The notes beneath the pieces were generated by a model that searched no databases, was not told where the DNA came from, and saw nothing but the letters and a program-made list of their open reading frames with translations. Shown piece by piece: positions 6,810 to 16,159 of a stretch of DNA of 63,036 nt (positions are counted from its first letter, which is position 1; each line of letters begins with the position of its first letter). A program made the translations under genes and the position numbers. Where the stretch lies: positions 1 through 63,036 of the forward strand of contig JABDMC010000311.1 of assembly GCA_013001695.1 (NCBI GenBank), written 5' to 3'. The stretch comes from Akkermansiaceae bacterium (lineage in GTDB: Bacteria > Verrucomicrobiota > Verrucomicrobiia > Verrucomicrobiales > Akkermansiaceae).

Positions 6810-9104
6810 ATGAGATTCCTCCGCGCTCCATCAGACCAACCGAGGCGAGGCCCGGGTTCCGTCCGGATCCTCATGGCGGCCGGACTGGCGCTCGGCTGCG
6901 CTTGGGCCGGCGGCGCGGCGGGCCGGGACATCGTGCCGCTCGGGGCCGGCAGCTACACCACGAAGCGGCCCGATGCCTGCAAGCCCCTGCCCGAGCGCAT
7001 CTTCGTGACGGGCGGCCTCAAGGGCCCGACCCCCACCAACCAGTGGTGGAGTTCCCTGGTCTGGCAGCAGTTCTCGCAGAACATGTTTCCGCATCCGCTG
7101 GTGATCGCCTGCGAGGCCGGGGGCCTTGCGGTCAGCTACCCCGGCTCGCACATCAGCGGCGCCGCCGGACACATCCTGGGCAGCGGCATCCCGAAAGGCG
7201 GGGATTTCGTGATCGGCCTCACCACCGCGGACGCATTTCCGGCGGCGAATTGCGCGGGGTATTCCGACTGGTTCGTCACCGCGGAGTTCTCCACGGGGGC
7301 GGCGACCCTGCGGACCAGCTTCGGACACGGCAGCCCCTTCGTGTTCTGCCGGCAAACCGGCGGGAAACCCCGAATCCGTTTTGCGGAGCCACCCCGGATC
7401 TGGGCGGGCGGCGAGACCGACGCGGTGCTCGGCGTCACCTTGCGGGGGCACCATTACGGATTATTCGGGGCGGGCGGGTCGACCTGGAGCGGGCGTGACG
7501 GCCGGGTGCTCACCAACGAGACCGCGAAAGACTACGTGTCGGTCGCCTTGCTGCCGGATGATCGTCCCGAGACGCTCGCCTTGTTCGCGCGCCATGCCCA
7601 CAACCACGTCGTCGGGACCCGCGCCGTCCCGAATGTCGCGGGGGGCCGGCTGCACACGACCTACCGGTGGACCACCGATGCGATGGAAGGGGAGGGCTCC
7701 GGCACGCTCTTCGCGCTCTATCCCCACCAGTGGCGCTACACGGGCGCGCCCCTGACGGACCTCCGCTACGCGTCGGTTCGCGGGACCATGAAGGTCGCGG
7801 AGGGCAGCGAGTTCAAGACCACGGTCCCCGTCCAGGGATTGCTCCCGGTCCTGCCGGCGGAGGGCATTCCCGATCGCGCCAGGATGCGCGCCTACCTCAA
7901 GGAGGAAGCCGGCAAAAAGCCGGCCGCCTATCACGACACCTACTGGGAGGGGAAGCACCTCGGAAAGCTCGCCACCCTCTGCGGCATCGCCGGATTGATC
8001 GACTCCGGGGACCTCGAGGCGGAGTTCCTCGGGGAGATGAAAAGGCGTCTCGAGAACTGGCTGACGGCCTCGCCGCGGGAGGGCTCCCCCCTCTTCTACC
8101 ACAACGCGACGTGGGGCGCGCTCATCGGATGCCGGCCGTCCTACGGCAGCGATTCCGAGCTGAACGACCATCACTTCCACTACGGCTACTTCATCCGCGC
8201 CGCGGCGGAAGTGGCCCGGCACGACCCGGAGTGGGCCCGCGCCTGGGGGCCGATGATCAACCTCGTCATTCGCGACATCGCCTCGACGGACCACGACGAT
8301 CCGATGTTTCCGTACATTCGTTGCTTCGATATCTACGCGGGCCATTCCTGGGCCTCGGGACATGCCAACTTCGGCGACGGGAACAACCAGGAATCGTCCT
8401 CGGAGTCGATGAACGCATGGTACGGGCTGATGTTGTGGGGGGAAGTCACGGGGAACGCGGAGATCCGCGACACCGGCATGTTCCTCTACAACACCGAGCG
8501 CACCGCCGTGGAGGAATACTGGTTCGACGTGCGGGGAGCCAACTTCCCGGACGATTTTCCGCACGTTGCCTTGGGGATGATCTGGGGAGGCAAGGGGGCC
8601 TTCGGGACCTGGTTCTCCGGGGAGATCGACTGCATTCACGGGATCAACTGGCTGCCCTTCACGCCGGCGTCGATCTACATGGGCCGGTTCCCCGATTACG
8701 TGGCGAAGAACCACGCCCGGCTGGTGAAGGAGCGTTCCGGCGGCGGCGACTACAACGTGGGATGGGGGGATCTGGTGGTCATGTTCAACGCCCTCGCCGA
8801 TCCCCGGTCGGCGGCGGCCTTCATGGACGCCAACCCCGCCTGCAAGCTCGAGCCGGGAAACACCCACGCCTTCATGTATCACTGGATCCACACCCTCGAC
8901 CGGCTGGGCCTCAACGAGGCCGCTGTGACCGCGGACCACCCCTTCGTGAACGTCTACCGGAAGGAGGGCCGCAGGACCTACGCCGCCTACAATTTCGGGG
9001 CCGAGCCGCTCGAGGTGCGGTTTTCGGACGGGACCACCCTCTCGGCGGCCCCCCGGACCCTGACCGTCCGGCCCGGAAACAAGGGCCCGGCGGCGGAAGA
9101 CTAG
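6810..9104 (+). CDS. Glycoside hydrolase family 81 endo-1,3-beta-glucanase
   Basis: 764 residues. The start at 6810 gives a signal-like N-terminus (MRFLRAPSDQPRRG.. RILMAAGLALGCAWAGGAAG); the frame is open further upstream. GH81 hallmarks are plain: PTNQWWSSLVW near 75, LNDHHFHYGYF with the conserved Asp near residue 453, and GDGNNQESSSESMNAWYG with the conserved Glu pair near 529-533. The length matches one catalytic domain with its N-terminal beta-sandwich; no CBM is attached. GH81 enzymes are inverting endo-beta-1,3-glucanases, acting on laminarin or fungal/algal cell-wall glucan. The enzyme is probably exported. Neighbours are a divergent binding protein, a prepilin-like protein downstream and a LacI regulator. 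Confidence 0.9.
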   Translation: MRFLRAPSDQPRRGPGSVRILMAAGLALGCAWAGGAAGRDIVPLGAGSYTTKRPDACKPLPERIFVTGGLKGPTPTNQWWSSLVWQQFSQNMFPHPLVIACEAGGLAVSYPGSHISGAAGHILGSGIPKGGDFVIGLTTADAFPAANCAGYSDWFVTAEFSTGAATLRTSFGHGSPFVFCRQTGGKPRIRFAEPPRIWAGGETDAVLGVTLRGHHYGLFGAGGSTWSGRDGRVLTNETAKDYVSVALLPDDRPETLALFARHAHNHVVGTRAVPNVAGGRLHTTYRWTTDAMEGEGSGTLFALYPHQWRYTGAPLTDLRYASVRGTMKVAEGSEFKTTVPVQGLLPVLPAEGIPDRARMRAYLKEEAGKKPAAYHDTYWEGKHLGKLATLCGIAGLIDSGDLEAEFLGEMKRRLENWLTASPREGSPLFYHNATWGALIGCRPSYGSDSELNDHHFHYGYFIRAAAEVARHDPEWARAWGPMINLVIRDIASTDHDDPMFPYIRCFDIYAGHSWASGHANFGDGNNQESSSESMNAWYGLMLWGEVTGNAEIRDTGMFLYNTERTAVEEYWFDVRGANFPDDFPHVALGMIWGGKGAFGTWFSGEIDCIHGINWLPFTPASIYMGRFPDYVAKNHARLVKERSGGGDYNVGWGDLVVMFNALADPRSAAAFMDANPACKLEPGNTHAFMYHWIHTLDRLGLNEAAVTADHPFVNVYRKEGRRTYAAYNFGAEPLEVRFSDGTTLSAAPRTLTVRPGNKGPAAED

Positions 9105-9122
9105 CGGATTCGAAGGGGGTGG

Positions 9123-9138
9123 GGCCGCAGGAGCGGCC
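9123..9138 (+). terminator. Possible weak terminator after the GH81 gene
   Basis: GGCCGC-AGGA-GCGGCC hairpin 18 bp after the GH81 stop, followed by TAATGTATTTA rather than a clean T run. Weak evidence. Confidence 0.3.
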
Positions 9139-9187
9139 TAATGTATTTACGTGGTAATTTTCCCTTGCTCGGCGCAAATCCCGCGGT

Positions 9188-9205
9188 AAGTTGCATAAAG
9201 TTGCA
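9188..9205 (+). promoter_or_regulatory. Motif copy B, AAGTTGCATAAAGTTGCA
   Basis: An exact copy of the 18-bp motif at 6477-6494, here on the plus strand, ending 76 bp before the probable start (9282) of the prepilin-like gene. The near-equal distance to the start in copies A and B supports a regulatory role. Confidence 0.55.
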
Positions 9206-9281
9206 CTTCGGCCATCGGCCACATTCCGCGAGCGATCTGGAGAGGGGAGGCGCTCCCCGGAGGCAGCAAATTTCAGCGAAT

Positions 9282-12200
9282 ATGATGAGATTCAGGCAAT
9301 CCGCCGACCCCGGACCGATGGGTCGAATGAAGCACCGAGCCGCGGGCCTGTTGGGGCGTTCGCCCGGGAGCAAGACGCCCCGGGGGAGGTCGGCTCACGG
9401 AGGCTTCGCCCTGATCTTGACGATCACGATCCTGGTCTTGCTGGCCACCGTGGCGATCGGGCTCCTGTCGCTGTCGACCCTCACGGTGCGCTCGGCGTCG
9501 CGGAACGCGGCGCGGGCCGAAGCGCGGGCCAACGCGCGCCTCGCACTGCAGCTCGCCATCGCGGAACTGCAGAAGACGGTGGGCGACGACCGGCGCATCA
9601 CCGCCAACGGATCGATCATCGAGGGGGGCGAGCGTCTTCACGCCGTCGGGGCGTGGGAATCGTGGTCGCCCCGGATGACGGCCGAGCCGGGGGGACGGGC
9701 CCCCAACTACCAGGGCGAGAAGCAGACCCGCTTTCTGCGGTGGCTCGTCTCGGGCAAGGAGGATGATCTCAGCGAGCTCGACTGGGCCAAGGCGGCGTCC
9801 TCCGGGGACGCCGATCTCGAGATGTTCCGGGAGAGCGCCGACGGATTCTCCCTGCAGGCCTCCCCGCTCGGGATCGAGGCCGGCGCGGGGAGGGGCTCCA
9901 TCGCCTGGGCCGTTTCCCAGGAAGCGACCAAGGCGAAACTCAGCGTCGCCGGCCCGGAGCGCGACCAGCGGGTGACCAACGACGACCTGCAGGTCCAGCC
10001 GCGGCCCGCCACCGCCTCCACCGAATACTTCGGGCAGCCCGAAGACGACTGGAATCGGCGGGCCATGCGGGTCGTCGGCATCAAGCAGGCGGCCCTCGAC
10101 CCGGACCTCTGGAAAGGACCGGAATCCACCGCGGGGGGAGCGCATTTCACCGGCACCGGGGCCGGGCTGCTGACCAATGTGGTCACCGGCGGCCTCAAGA
10201 CCGACCTCAACCTCGGGTTCGAGATGTCGGAGGCCAACTTCAACGCCCCCCGGTGGGCGAGCGGCTCCCGCGCCTTCAAGAACCCCTTCCACGGCGACAC
10301 CGAAACCGCCTTCAAGATTCCCTCCAGCTACGAAAACCAGCGGGCCCTCTATAGTCCGCTGGACAACCGCGGCGCGTGGAAGGTGCAACGCACCTTCTGG
10401 CCCGCCAACGTCGAATACTACTTCCCGGTCAGTTCGGTTCCCACCTTCCATTCCCTGCGCTCCTTCTACCGGCTGCCATATCACCTCTACTCGACGGACT
10501 CCGGCCTGACGGTCTTCGAGCGGCCCATCGACCACGTCGCCGGCGAGGCCAGCAAGGTGAGCCGGGGATTCTTCCCGCCCCCGAGCGACACCGTCGACGC
10601 CGACAAGACCCAGGTGGGCATCCGCCCGGTGATGGATCGCGTCATGTTCCTCATCAGCGGGGGGCTGTCCTCCGGCAACGAGCTGCGCCTCGTCATCACC
10701 CCGGTGGTGACCCTCTGGAATCCCTACAACGTGGCCCTCGAGATCGAGGGCAGCGTGGCGCACGTCTGGATCGACATCCCCTACGATTTCCGCTGGCGGA
10801 CCTACGGGTCCAACGGCCGCCTCGCGTCGAATGACTACATGTACGTCTCGGGCCTGATGGGCAAACAGTTCAATGCGCAGGACCATGCGCGCAGCGTGGA
10901 CCCCTACTTTTACGCGGCCATGACGGCCGACGGACAGCCGCTGAGCACCAGCGGGAAGGTGAAGCCGATCCGGTTCGAGCCGGGCGAGGTCCGGGTCTTC
11001 GCCCCGGCCCGGCAGGAACTCCAGGACTATGACGTCAGCGGCTCGATCCGGGACCGGACCCTCTTCCTCCGGCCGGTGGACAGCCTCGACCAGTTCACCA
11101 CCAAGGGCGGCTTCTCGGTGCCCACCAAGAACTTCGTCCGCAACCAGGGCTTCGTCCGGAAGCTCGCGCCGAACCAGACGGCCCAGTTGACCTTCGCGGC
11201 CATCCCGGGCGAGGACTATCCGTTCTACATCACCGTGGAGGACGCCACCCGGGCGAAGGGCACCAATCCCTCGGCCGCCGAACGCGGCAAGGCCGTCGTC
11301 GACGTCCTCGCCAACAACTTCTCGCGCAGCGGCGAGGTGGTGAACTTCAGTTCGCCGCGGATCCCCTACAACAAGCTCAAGCGCGAGCCCGTCCCCGTCG
11401 GGGTGCTGGAATCCTACCACCGCGTGGCCCGCGACGGCAGCAACGCCCAGATCGCGGACCTCGTCTACACCGGCAACCCGCGCCAGCCGTGGATGAACCC
11501 CTTCATCACCCGCACCGAGTTCAAGACCGGCCCCCAGTACCAGATCCGCATGCGGGCGGTCTCGTCGTTCAACGGCGTCCTGCAGTCCGCCAATGGCGGC
11601 CGGTCGGCGTATTACGGGGCCTCCCAGACGCCGAATGGCGGGCGCACCCACCTCTCGTTCTTCGAGGTGCCGAGCGCCCCGCTCTTGTCGCTCGCGGGCT
11701 TCCAGCACGGCGATTTTTCCTCCAATCCGTTCGCTCCCGCGAACCAGGTCGGCAACAGCTGGGCGAGCGCCTACGTCCCCCGGAACCGCGTGAGCGAAGG
11801 GCCCCTCGAGGTCGACCATTGTTATCTCCTGAACGAGGCCCTCTGGGACGGGTGGTTCTTCAGCGGCGCGGCCCCGTCCCTGTCCTTCCGGTCTGCATCC
11901 GGGTCCCCGGACGTCTGGAACAATCCCCCGGCCCGCGTCTCGCGCCCCATGGCCACCGTGCTTCGCGAGTTTCTCGACGACCCCCTGGCGAACCCCCTGC
12001 GCAACCCGCGCATGCGGCCGGTCCCGGGCGCCGCCCGCGACCCGGAGCTGGTCGATTCCCTGCTGCTGCCCGAAGGCTGCCTCAAGATCGCCGGGTCCCT
12101 GATGGTCGACGGGGCCTTCAACGTCAACTCCACCAGCGTCGATGCATGGACGGCGGTCCTGTCGGGGCTGCGCGGGGCCACCTTCGACGTCGAGGGAAAT

Positions 12201-12830
12201 CCGGTCGACGTCGGCGAGGTCACGCCCTTCCCGAGGTTCCGTGACCCCATGGGGACCGCCAACGACAAGTGGCAGGGCTACCGGACCCTCACCGACGAGC
12301 AGGTCCGCGCCCTTGCCACGGAGCTCGTCGAGGAAGTGCGCGCGCGCGGCCCGTTCCTCTCGCTCGGCGAGTTCGTGAACCGGCGCATCTCGAACGACGC
12401 GCGCGGCCTGCGGGGCGCCCTGCAGGAGGCCATCGACCGCGCCGGGCTCAACGAGGTGGCTCTCGAGGAGAGCTTCCCGACCGACGCCTACGAGCGTTCC
12501 AGCCAGCGGAACATCGCCCCCAACGACACCGCGGTGGGAATCCCCGGGTACCTCACCCAGGCCGACGTCCTGAAACCGCTCGCCCCGGTGATCACGGTGC
12601 GCTCCGATACCTTCACGATCCGTGCCTACGGGGACTCGAGGGACGCCACCGGCAAGGTCATCGCGGAGGCGTGGGCCGAGGCCGTCCTGCAACGATATCC
12701 CGAATTTCTTGATTCTTCCGACCCGGCCTATACACCGATCGAGGGGCTCAACCCGATCAACGCGAAGTTCGGCCGCCGGTTCCGCATCATCTCGTTCCGC
12801 TTCGTCCCGGAATCGGAACTCACCGCCTGA
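9282..12830 (+). CDS. Very large prepilin-like (PilX/Verru_Chthon-type) protein
   Basis: About 1182 residues from the start chosen at 9282 (later in-frame ATGs at 9318 and 9327 are also possible). Near residue 43 comes a type IV prepilin-like segment, HGGFALILTITILVLLATVA, followed by a heptad-rich helix full of Ala and Arg (RSASRNAARAEARANARLALQLAIAELQKTVGDDRR). This N-terminus, with a huge beta-rich C-terminal part, is a signature of Verrucomicrobiota and resembles the Verru_Chthon cassette protein A group. Function is unknown; presumed processed and assembled by a type II secretion/pilus system. It shares motif B with the glucan-binding gene and is followed after 22 bp by an exported protein, so it may be part of the glucan-utilisation regulon. 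Confidence 0.75.
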   Translation: MMRFRQSADPGPMGRMKHRAAGLLGRSPGSKTPRGRSAHGGFALILTITILVLLATVAIGLLSLSTLTVRSASRNAARAEARANARLALQLAIAELQKTVGDDRRITANGSIIEGGERLHAVGAWESWSPRMTAEPGGRAPNYQGEKQTRFLRWLVSGKEDDLSELDWAKAASSGDADLEMFRESADGFSLQASPLGIEAGAGRGSIAWAVSQEATKAKLSVAGPERDQRVTNDDLQVQPRPATASTEYFGQPEDDWNRRAMRVVGIKQAALDPDLWKGPESTAGGAHFTGTGAGLLTNVVTGGLKTDLNLGFEMSEANFNAPRWASGSRAFKNPFHGDTETAFKIPSSYENQRALYSPLDNRGAWKVQRTFWPANVEYYFPVSSVPTFHSLRSFYRLPYHLYSTDSGLTVFERPIDHVAGEASKVSRGFFPPPSDTVDADKTQVGIRPVMDRVMFLISGGLSSGNELRLVITPVVTLWNPYNVALEIEGSVAHVWIDIPYDFRWRTYGSNGRLASNDYMYVSGLMGKQFNAQDHARSVDPYFYAAMTADGQPLSTSGKVKPIRFEPGEVRVFAPARQELQDYDVSGSIRDRTLFLRPVDSLDQFTTKGGFSVPTKNFVRNQGFVRKLAPNQTAQLTFAAIPGEDYPFYITVEDATRAKGTNPSAAERGKAVVDVLANNFSRSGEVVNFSSPRIPYNKLKREPVPVGVLESYHRVARDGSNAQIADLVYTGNPRQPWMNPFITRTEFKTGPQYQIRMRAVSSFNGVLQSANGGRSAYYGASQTPNGGRTHLSFFEVPSAPLLSLAGFQHGDFSSNPFAPANQVGNSWASAYVPRNRVSEGPLEVDHCYLLNEALWDGWFFSGAAPSLSFRSASGSPDVWNNPPARVSRPMATVLREFLDDPLANPLRNPRMRPVPGAARDPELVDSLLLPEGCLKIAGSLMVDGAFNVNSTSVDAWTAVLSGLRGATFDVEGNPVDVGEVTPFPRFRDPMGTANDKWQGYRTLTDEQVRALATELVEEVRARGPFLSLGEFVNRRISNDARGLRGALQEAIDRAGLNEVALEESFPTDAYERSSQRNIAPNDTAVGIPGYLTQADVLKPLAPVITVRSDTFTIRAYGDSRDATGKVIAEAWAEAVLQRYPEFLDSSDPAYTPIEGLNPINAKFGRRFRIISFRFVPESELTA

Positions 12831-12852
12831 ATCGTATCCCTCCAAGCATCTC

Positions 12853-13527
12853 ATGAAGACCCTCCACATTCTCCTGGCCCTCGCGGCCGCCGCGGCGACG
12901 CCCGTCTCCGCCCTCACGCTCCGGATTCTTCCGTGGGATGACAACGTCGCGGAACGAAAGCTGGCGATCGCCTTCGGCGAGAAGACCGTCGAAACCGGCT
13001 ACCTTCATCCCGCGGCCCGCTCCGAGCCGATCTCCATCCCGGCCACCGCGACCGGCCTGCGGCTCCTGGCCCTCGACCGCAATGGCGACGACGGCAAGCC
13101 CGCGGCGGTGCCCCTCCGCGTCCCCGCCGGGGTGCGGAAGCCCCTCCTCCTGATTCTTCCCGACCAGAAGTCGAAGGCCGGGGTCCGGCCCCTCATGATC
13201 GAGGACGACCAGTCGGCGTTCGGGTGGGGGACGATCCGGCTCATCAATGTCAGCGCCAAGCCGGTGGTCTTTCGTTGGGACAAGGACGCCAAGCTGGTTC
13301 CCCCGGGATGGAAGGCCGTCAATGTCGACCCGGAAGGCGATTCGCGCAACATGGAGGTCTTCCTCTACTACAAGGAGGATCTCAAGAACCCGATCTACAC
13401 GGCGGTGTGGGAGCACCGCACCGACATGCGGCAACTGGTGTTCGTGGTGCCCAGCGCGAACGCCGCCGCGGGCCCGTTCCTCTTCAAGTTCGTCCCGGAG
13501 ACCCGGTTGCCCGCCCCGGCGGAGTAA
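12853..13527 (+). CDS. Exported hypothetical protein following the prepilin-like gene
   Basis: 224 residues with a signal peptide (MKTLHILLALAAAAATPVSA). The start at 12853 is chosen because it begins this signal. The mature part looks like two beta-sandwich halves, with PLRVPAGVRKPLLLILPDQ in the middle and WEHRTDMRQLVFVVPS near the end. No domain is recognised, although proteins of this type accompany the large GFALI prepilin-like proteins. The 22-bp gap suggests co-transcription with the preceding gene. Confidence 0.65.
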   Translation: MKTLHILLALAAAAATPVSALTLRILPWDDNVAERKLAIAFGEKTVETGYLHPAARSEPISIPATATGLRLLALDRNGDDGKPAAVPLRVPAGVRKPLLLILPDQKSKAGVRPLMIEDDQSAFGWGTIRLINVSAKPVVFRWDKDAKLVPPGWKAVNVDPEGDSRNMEVFLYYKEDLKNPIYTAVWEHRTDMRQLVFVVPSANAAAGPFLFKFVPETRLPAPAE

Positions 13528-13551
13528 CCCGCCGCGGAGCCCCGGGGTGCA

Positions 13552-14607
13552 TCACGGCGTCGGGGGCGCCACCGTCCCGCCCGGCCGCAGCTTCCCGGAA
13601 ATGTAGATGTGCTGTTTGCCGGCGAAGCGGTTGCGGATCCGCGCCGCCAGCCGCTCCGCCCCGGTCATGCCGATCGCCCGGAAGGGAATCTCCACCGTCG
13701 TCAACGAGGGGCTCGATCCGGAGCGCTCGATCCCGTCAAACCCGGTGACCGAGACGTCCTGCGGCACCTTCAGCCCGTGCTCGCGGAGTCCGCTCACGAG
13801 GTCGTAGGCCTGGTGGTCCGCGGCGCAAACCCATGCCGTGACCCCGTCCTTCGTGCGCTTGGCGGCCGTCTCGATGCTCCGCGGGACCCCGGCCTCGGCG
13901 TGGGGGAACATCCCGATGATGTCATTCGGCGGCACCTCGATCTTGAGCCGCGCCATCTTCTCGATGAAGGCGCTGTAACGCCGGAATGACCAGCTCGCTT
14001 CGACCGGGTAATCCCTCGTGTAGAAGCCGATTCGCCGGTGCCCCTCGGTCACGAGGTGATCGATGACCGACGAGACGCCCGAGTAGTGATCGACATCGAC
14101 ACAATCGATGGTGGTGTGCTCGAGCTGTTCCACCAGCGAAACGAGCGGAAATCGCAGGGCGAGTTGATCGATCACCGGCTGGGGAAACGGATAGATCAGG
14201 AGCACCCCGGTGGCCTCCCGCTTCGTGAGGGCTTCGATCTCGCTGAATTCCGGATCGTCGAGGCTCCGGACGCCGGGAGGGACGAGATTGACGTCGGTCC
14301 GCACCCCGTGCAGCTGGGCGTGCTCCGAGACCCCGGCGAGGATCTGTTCCCCCGGACTCTGGTAGTCGCCGTGAAAGTACTCATCCGGATCGCTGCAAAT
14401 CAGCACCTGGAACCGGGGCCGCTGCTTGGGGCGCTTCGTGGTCGGGGCCCGCGTCTCCATGTGGGTGTAGCCGATCTCGGCCGCCACCTGGAAGACCTTG
14501 GCGCGCGTCACGGGGCTGATCCCCGCGTGGTTTGTGAAGCAACGGGAAACCGTCGCTCTCGAGATTCCGAGACGATCCGCGATGGCTTGTTGGTTGACTT
14601 CCGACAT
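13552..14607 (-). CDS. LacI family transcriptional regulator
   Basis: 351 residues. The N-terminus NQQAIADRLGISRATVSRCFTNHAG is a textbook LacI helix-turn-helix (residues about 5-28) with the hinge SPVTRAKVFQVAAEIGY. The rest is a periplasmic-binding-protein-like sensor domain (GVLLIYPF near 137, GHRRIGFYTRD near 194, VSVTGFDGIERS near 296, LTTVEIPF near 311). LacI proteins dimerise and bind palindromic sites, releasing or gaining DNA affinity on sugar binding. Its position next to GH81 suggests it senses a beta-glucan product and controls the TTGCA-motif promoters; this is inference. No motif copy was seen in front of its own gene. Confidence 0.9.
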   Translation of the reverse strand: MSEVNQQAIADRLGISRATVSRCFTNHAGISPVTRAKVFQVAAEIGYTHMETRAPTTKRPKQRPRFQVLICSDPDEYFHGDYQSPGEQILAGVSEHAQLHGVRTDVNLVPPGVRSLDDPEFSEIEALTKREATGVLLIYPFPQPVIDQLALRFPLVSLVEQLEHTTIDCVDVDHYSGVSSVIDHLVTEGHRRIGFYTRDYPVEASWSFRRYSAFIEKMARLKIEVPPNDIIGMFPHAEAGVPRSIETAAKRTKDGVTAWVCAADHQAYDLVSGLREHGLKVPQDVSVTGFDGIERSGSSPSLTTVEIPFRAIGMTGAERLAARIRNRFAGKQHIYISGKLRPGGTVAPPTP

Positions 14608-14989
14608 AACGGTTCGGGCAGCGGTTTGCTACAGGCGGGAGCGGGGAAACGCAAGGGTGGGGAGAAGGGACCCGCGTCCGGTGGCCGGGCCGCCCGCCGC
14701 CCGAACCGCCGCGCGGCACAGGGAAAATGAGGCGGAAGGGCCATGCGGGCCACCATCCCGCAGGCCGGATTTTCCCGCGGCGCGGCTGGAATTGGACCGC
14801 CCCCCGGGTGGGGGCGGCCGCGGCCCGCCAGCGGCCGGACGCAAGACCATGGCCGGCGGTGCAGATTGCACGATCCCCGGACGCCCCATGGGCCCTGCGG
14901 GGGCGCGCGCCGACGGGAAGGCCCCGTTCCCGGGGGCATTCGCGGCTGGCATGAGTCCTGCGATCCGGGTGGCCCATCATCACCATCGA
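14608..14989. other. Intergenic stretch between divergent LacI and OYE genes
   Basis: About 380 bp, GC-rich, with no credible gene. A short palindrome GTGCAGATTGCAC is at 14859-14871, but nothing else supports it as an operator. Confidence 0.5.
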
Positions 14990-16123
14990 ATGAGCGAAAA
15001 CATGAAGCACCTCCTCTCGCCCCTCCAATGGGGGGATCTCCATCTGGCCAACCGGGTCGCCATGGCGCCCATGACGCGCGGACGCGCCAAGGACAACCTG
15101 CCGAACGACCTCATGGCGGAGTACTATCGCCAGCGGGCCTCGGCCGGAATCCTGGTCACGGAAGGCACCTTTGTCTCCAGGGAGGCGATCGGCTGGAAAG
15201 ATGCCCCGGGCATCTGGTCGGCGGACCAGGCCGCGGCTTGGAAGGCGACGACCAACGCGGTGCACGCTCACGGGACTCCGATTTTCCTGCAACTCTGGCA
15301 CACCGGCCGGGCCTCGCACAGCGACTTCCACGACGGTGATCTCCCCGTGGCGCCGTCGCCGGTAAAGCACGAGGGCGACCAGATCCGGGTGCCCTCCGGC
15401 GAGAAGAAAGATCACGAGACGCCCCGCGCCCTGGAGACCGACGAGATCCCCCGCGTCGTTCAGGATTACCGCAAGGCCGCGGAGAATGCGAAGGACGCCG
15501 GGTTCGACGGGGTTGAGATCCACGCCGCGAACGGCTACCTCCTCGACCAATTCCTGCAGAGCAAGACCAACAAGCGGGACGACGAGTATGGCGGGAGCGT
15601 CGAGAACCGCTTCCGGATCCTGCGGGAGGTGGTGGAAGCCTGCCAGGAGGTCTTTCCGGCGGAACGCGTCGCCGTGCGCCTCTCCCCGAACGGCGCCTTC
15701 AACGACATGGGCTCGCCCGACTTTCGCGAAACGTTCACCCACGTGATCAAGGAGCTTTCGGGCTACGGCCTCGCCTACCTGCACGCCATCGACGGGCTCG
15801 ACTTCGGGTTCCACGAGCTTGGCGAGGCCATGACCCTCGAGGAGATCCGCGCGCTCTATCCCGGCCGCCTGATGGGCAACTGCGGGTACAAGCGGGACGA
15901 GGCCGACCAGCAGATCGCCGCGGGACATGCCGACCTCATCGCCTTCGGGCGCCCGTTCATCAGCAACCCCGACCTGGTGGAGCGTTTCGCCAACGACTGG
16001 GAGTTCAACGCGGAGAGCGACCAGGAGACCTGGTATGGCGGCGGCGCCGAGGGTTACACCGACTTCCCGGCCTATGTGAAGGCCGCGGAAGGCGAGCAGG
16101 AACTCACGGCCGGCGTTCGCTAG
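14990..16123 (+). CDS. Old yellow enzyme family alkene reductase (NADH:flavin oxidoreductase)
   Basis: 377 residues from MSENMKHLLSPLQWG; an upstream in-frame ATG at 14951 is possible but adds an unlikely His-rich leader. It is a complete FMN-binding TIM barrel: NRVAMAPMTRGRA near 17, FLQLWHTGRASH near 100, DGVEIHAANGYLLDQFLQ near 172 (the His/Asn pair that binds the substrate carbonyl), SVENRFR near 200, and DLIAFGRPFISNPDL near 318 for FMN phosphate. Such enzymes reduce activated C=C bonds with NAD(P)H. It forms a likely operon with the aldehyde dehydrogenase that starts 37 bp downstream, pointing to detoxification or use of reactive carbonyls. Confidence 0.9.
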   Translation: MSENMKHLLSPLQWGDLHLANRVAMAPMTRGRAKDNLPNDLMAEYYRQRASAGILVTEGTFVSREAIGWKDAPGIWSADQAAAWKATTNAVHAHGTPIFLQLWHTGRASHSDFHDGDLPVAPSPVKHEGDQIRVPSGEKKDHETPRALETDEIPRVVQDYRKAAENAKDAGFDGVEIHAANGYLLDQFLQSKTNKRDDEYGGSVENRFRILREVVEACQEVFPAERVAVRLSPNGAFNDMGSPDFRETFTHVIKELSGYGLAYLHAIDGLDFGFHELGEAMTLEEIRALYPGRLMGNCGYKRDEADQQIAAGHADLIAFGRPFISNPDLVERFANDWEFNAESDQETWYGGGAEGYTDFPAYVKAAEGEQELTAGVR

Positions 16124-16159
16124 GCCATCCGTCCCCGAAGCACCTCAACAATACGATTT

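Noticed and set aside
4339-6813. Long plus-strand frame opposite the secreted multi-module protein
   Set aside because: Shadow: the minus-strand frame has a signal peptide, repeated modules and a terminator.
9273-12944. A 1223-codon minus-strand open frame opposite the prepilin-like gene
   Set aside because: Compositionally an antisense shadow; the plus strand carries the GFALI segment and regulatory motif.
14859-14871. Palindrome GTGCAGATTGCAC upstream of the OYE gene as a LacI operator
   Set aside because: Single copy, more than 100 bp from either start, not shared with any other promoter here.
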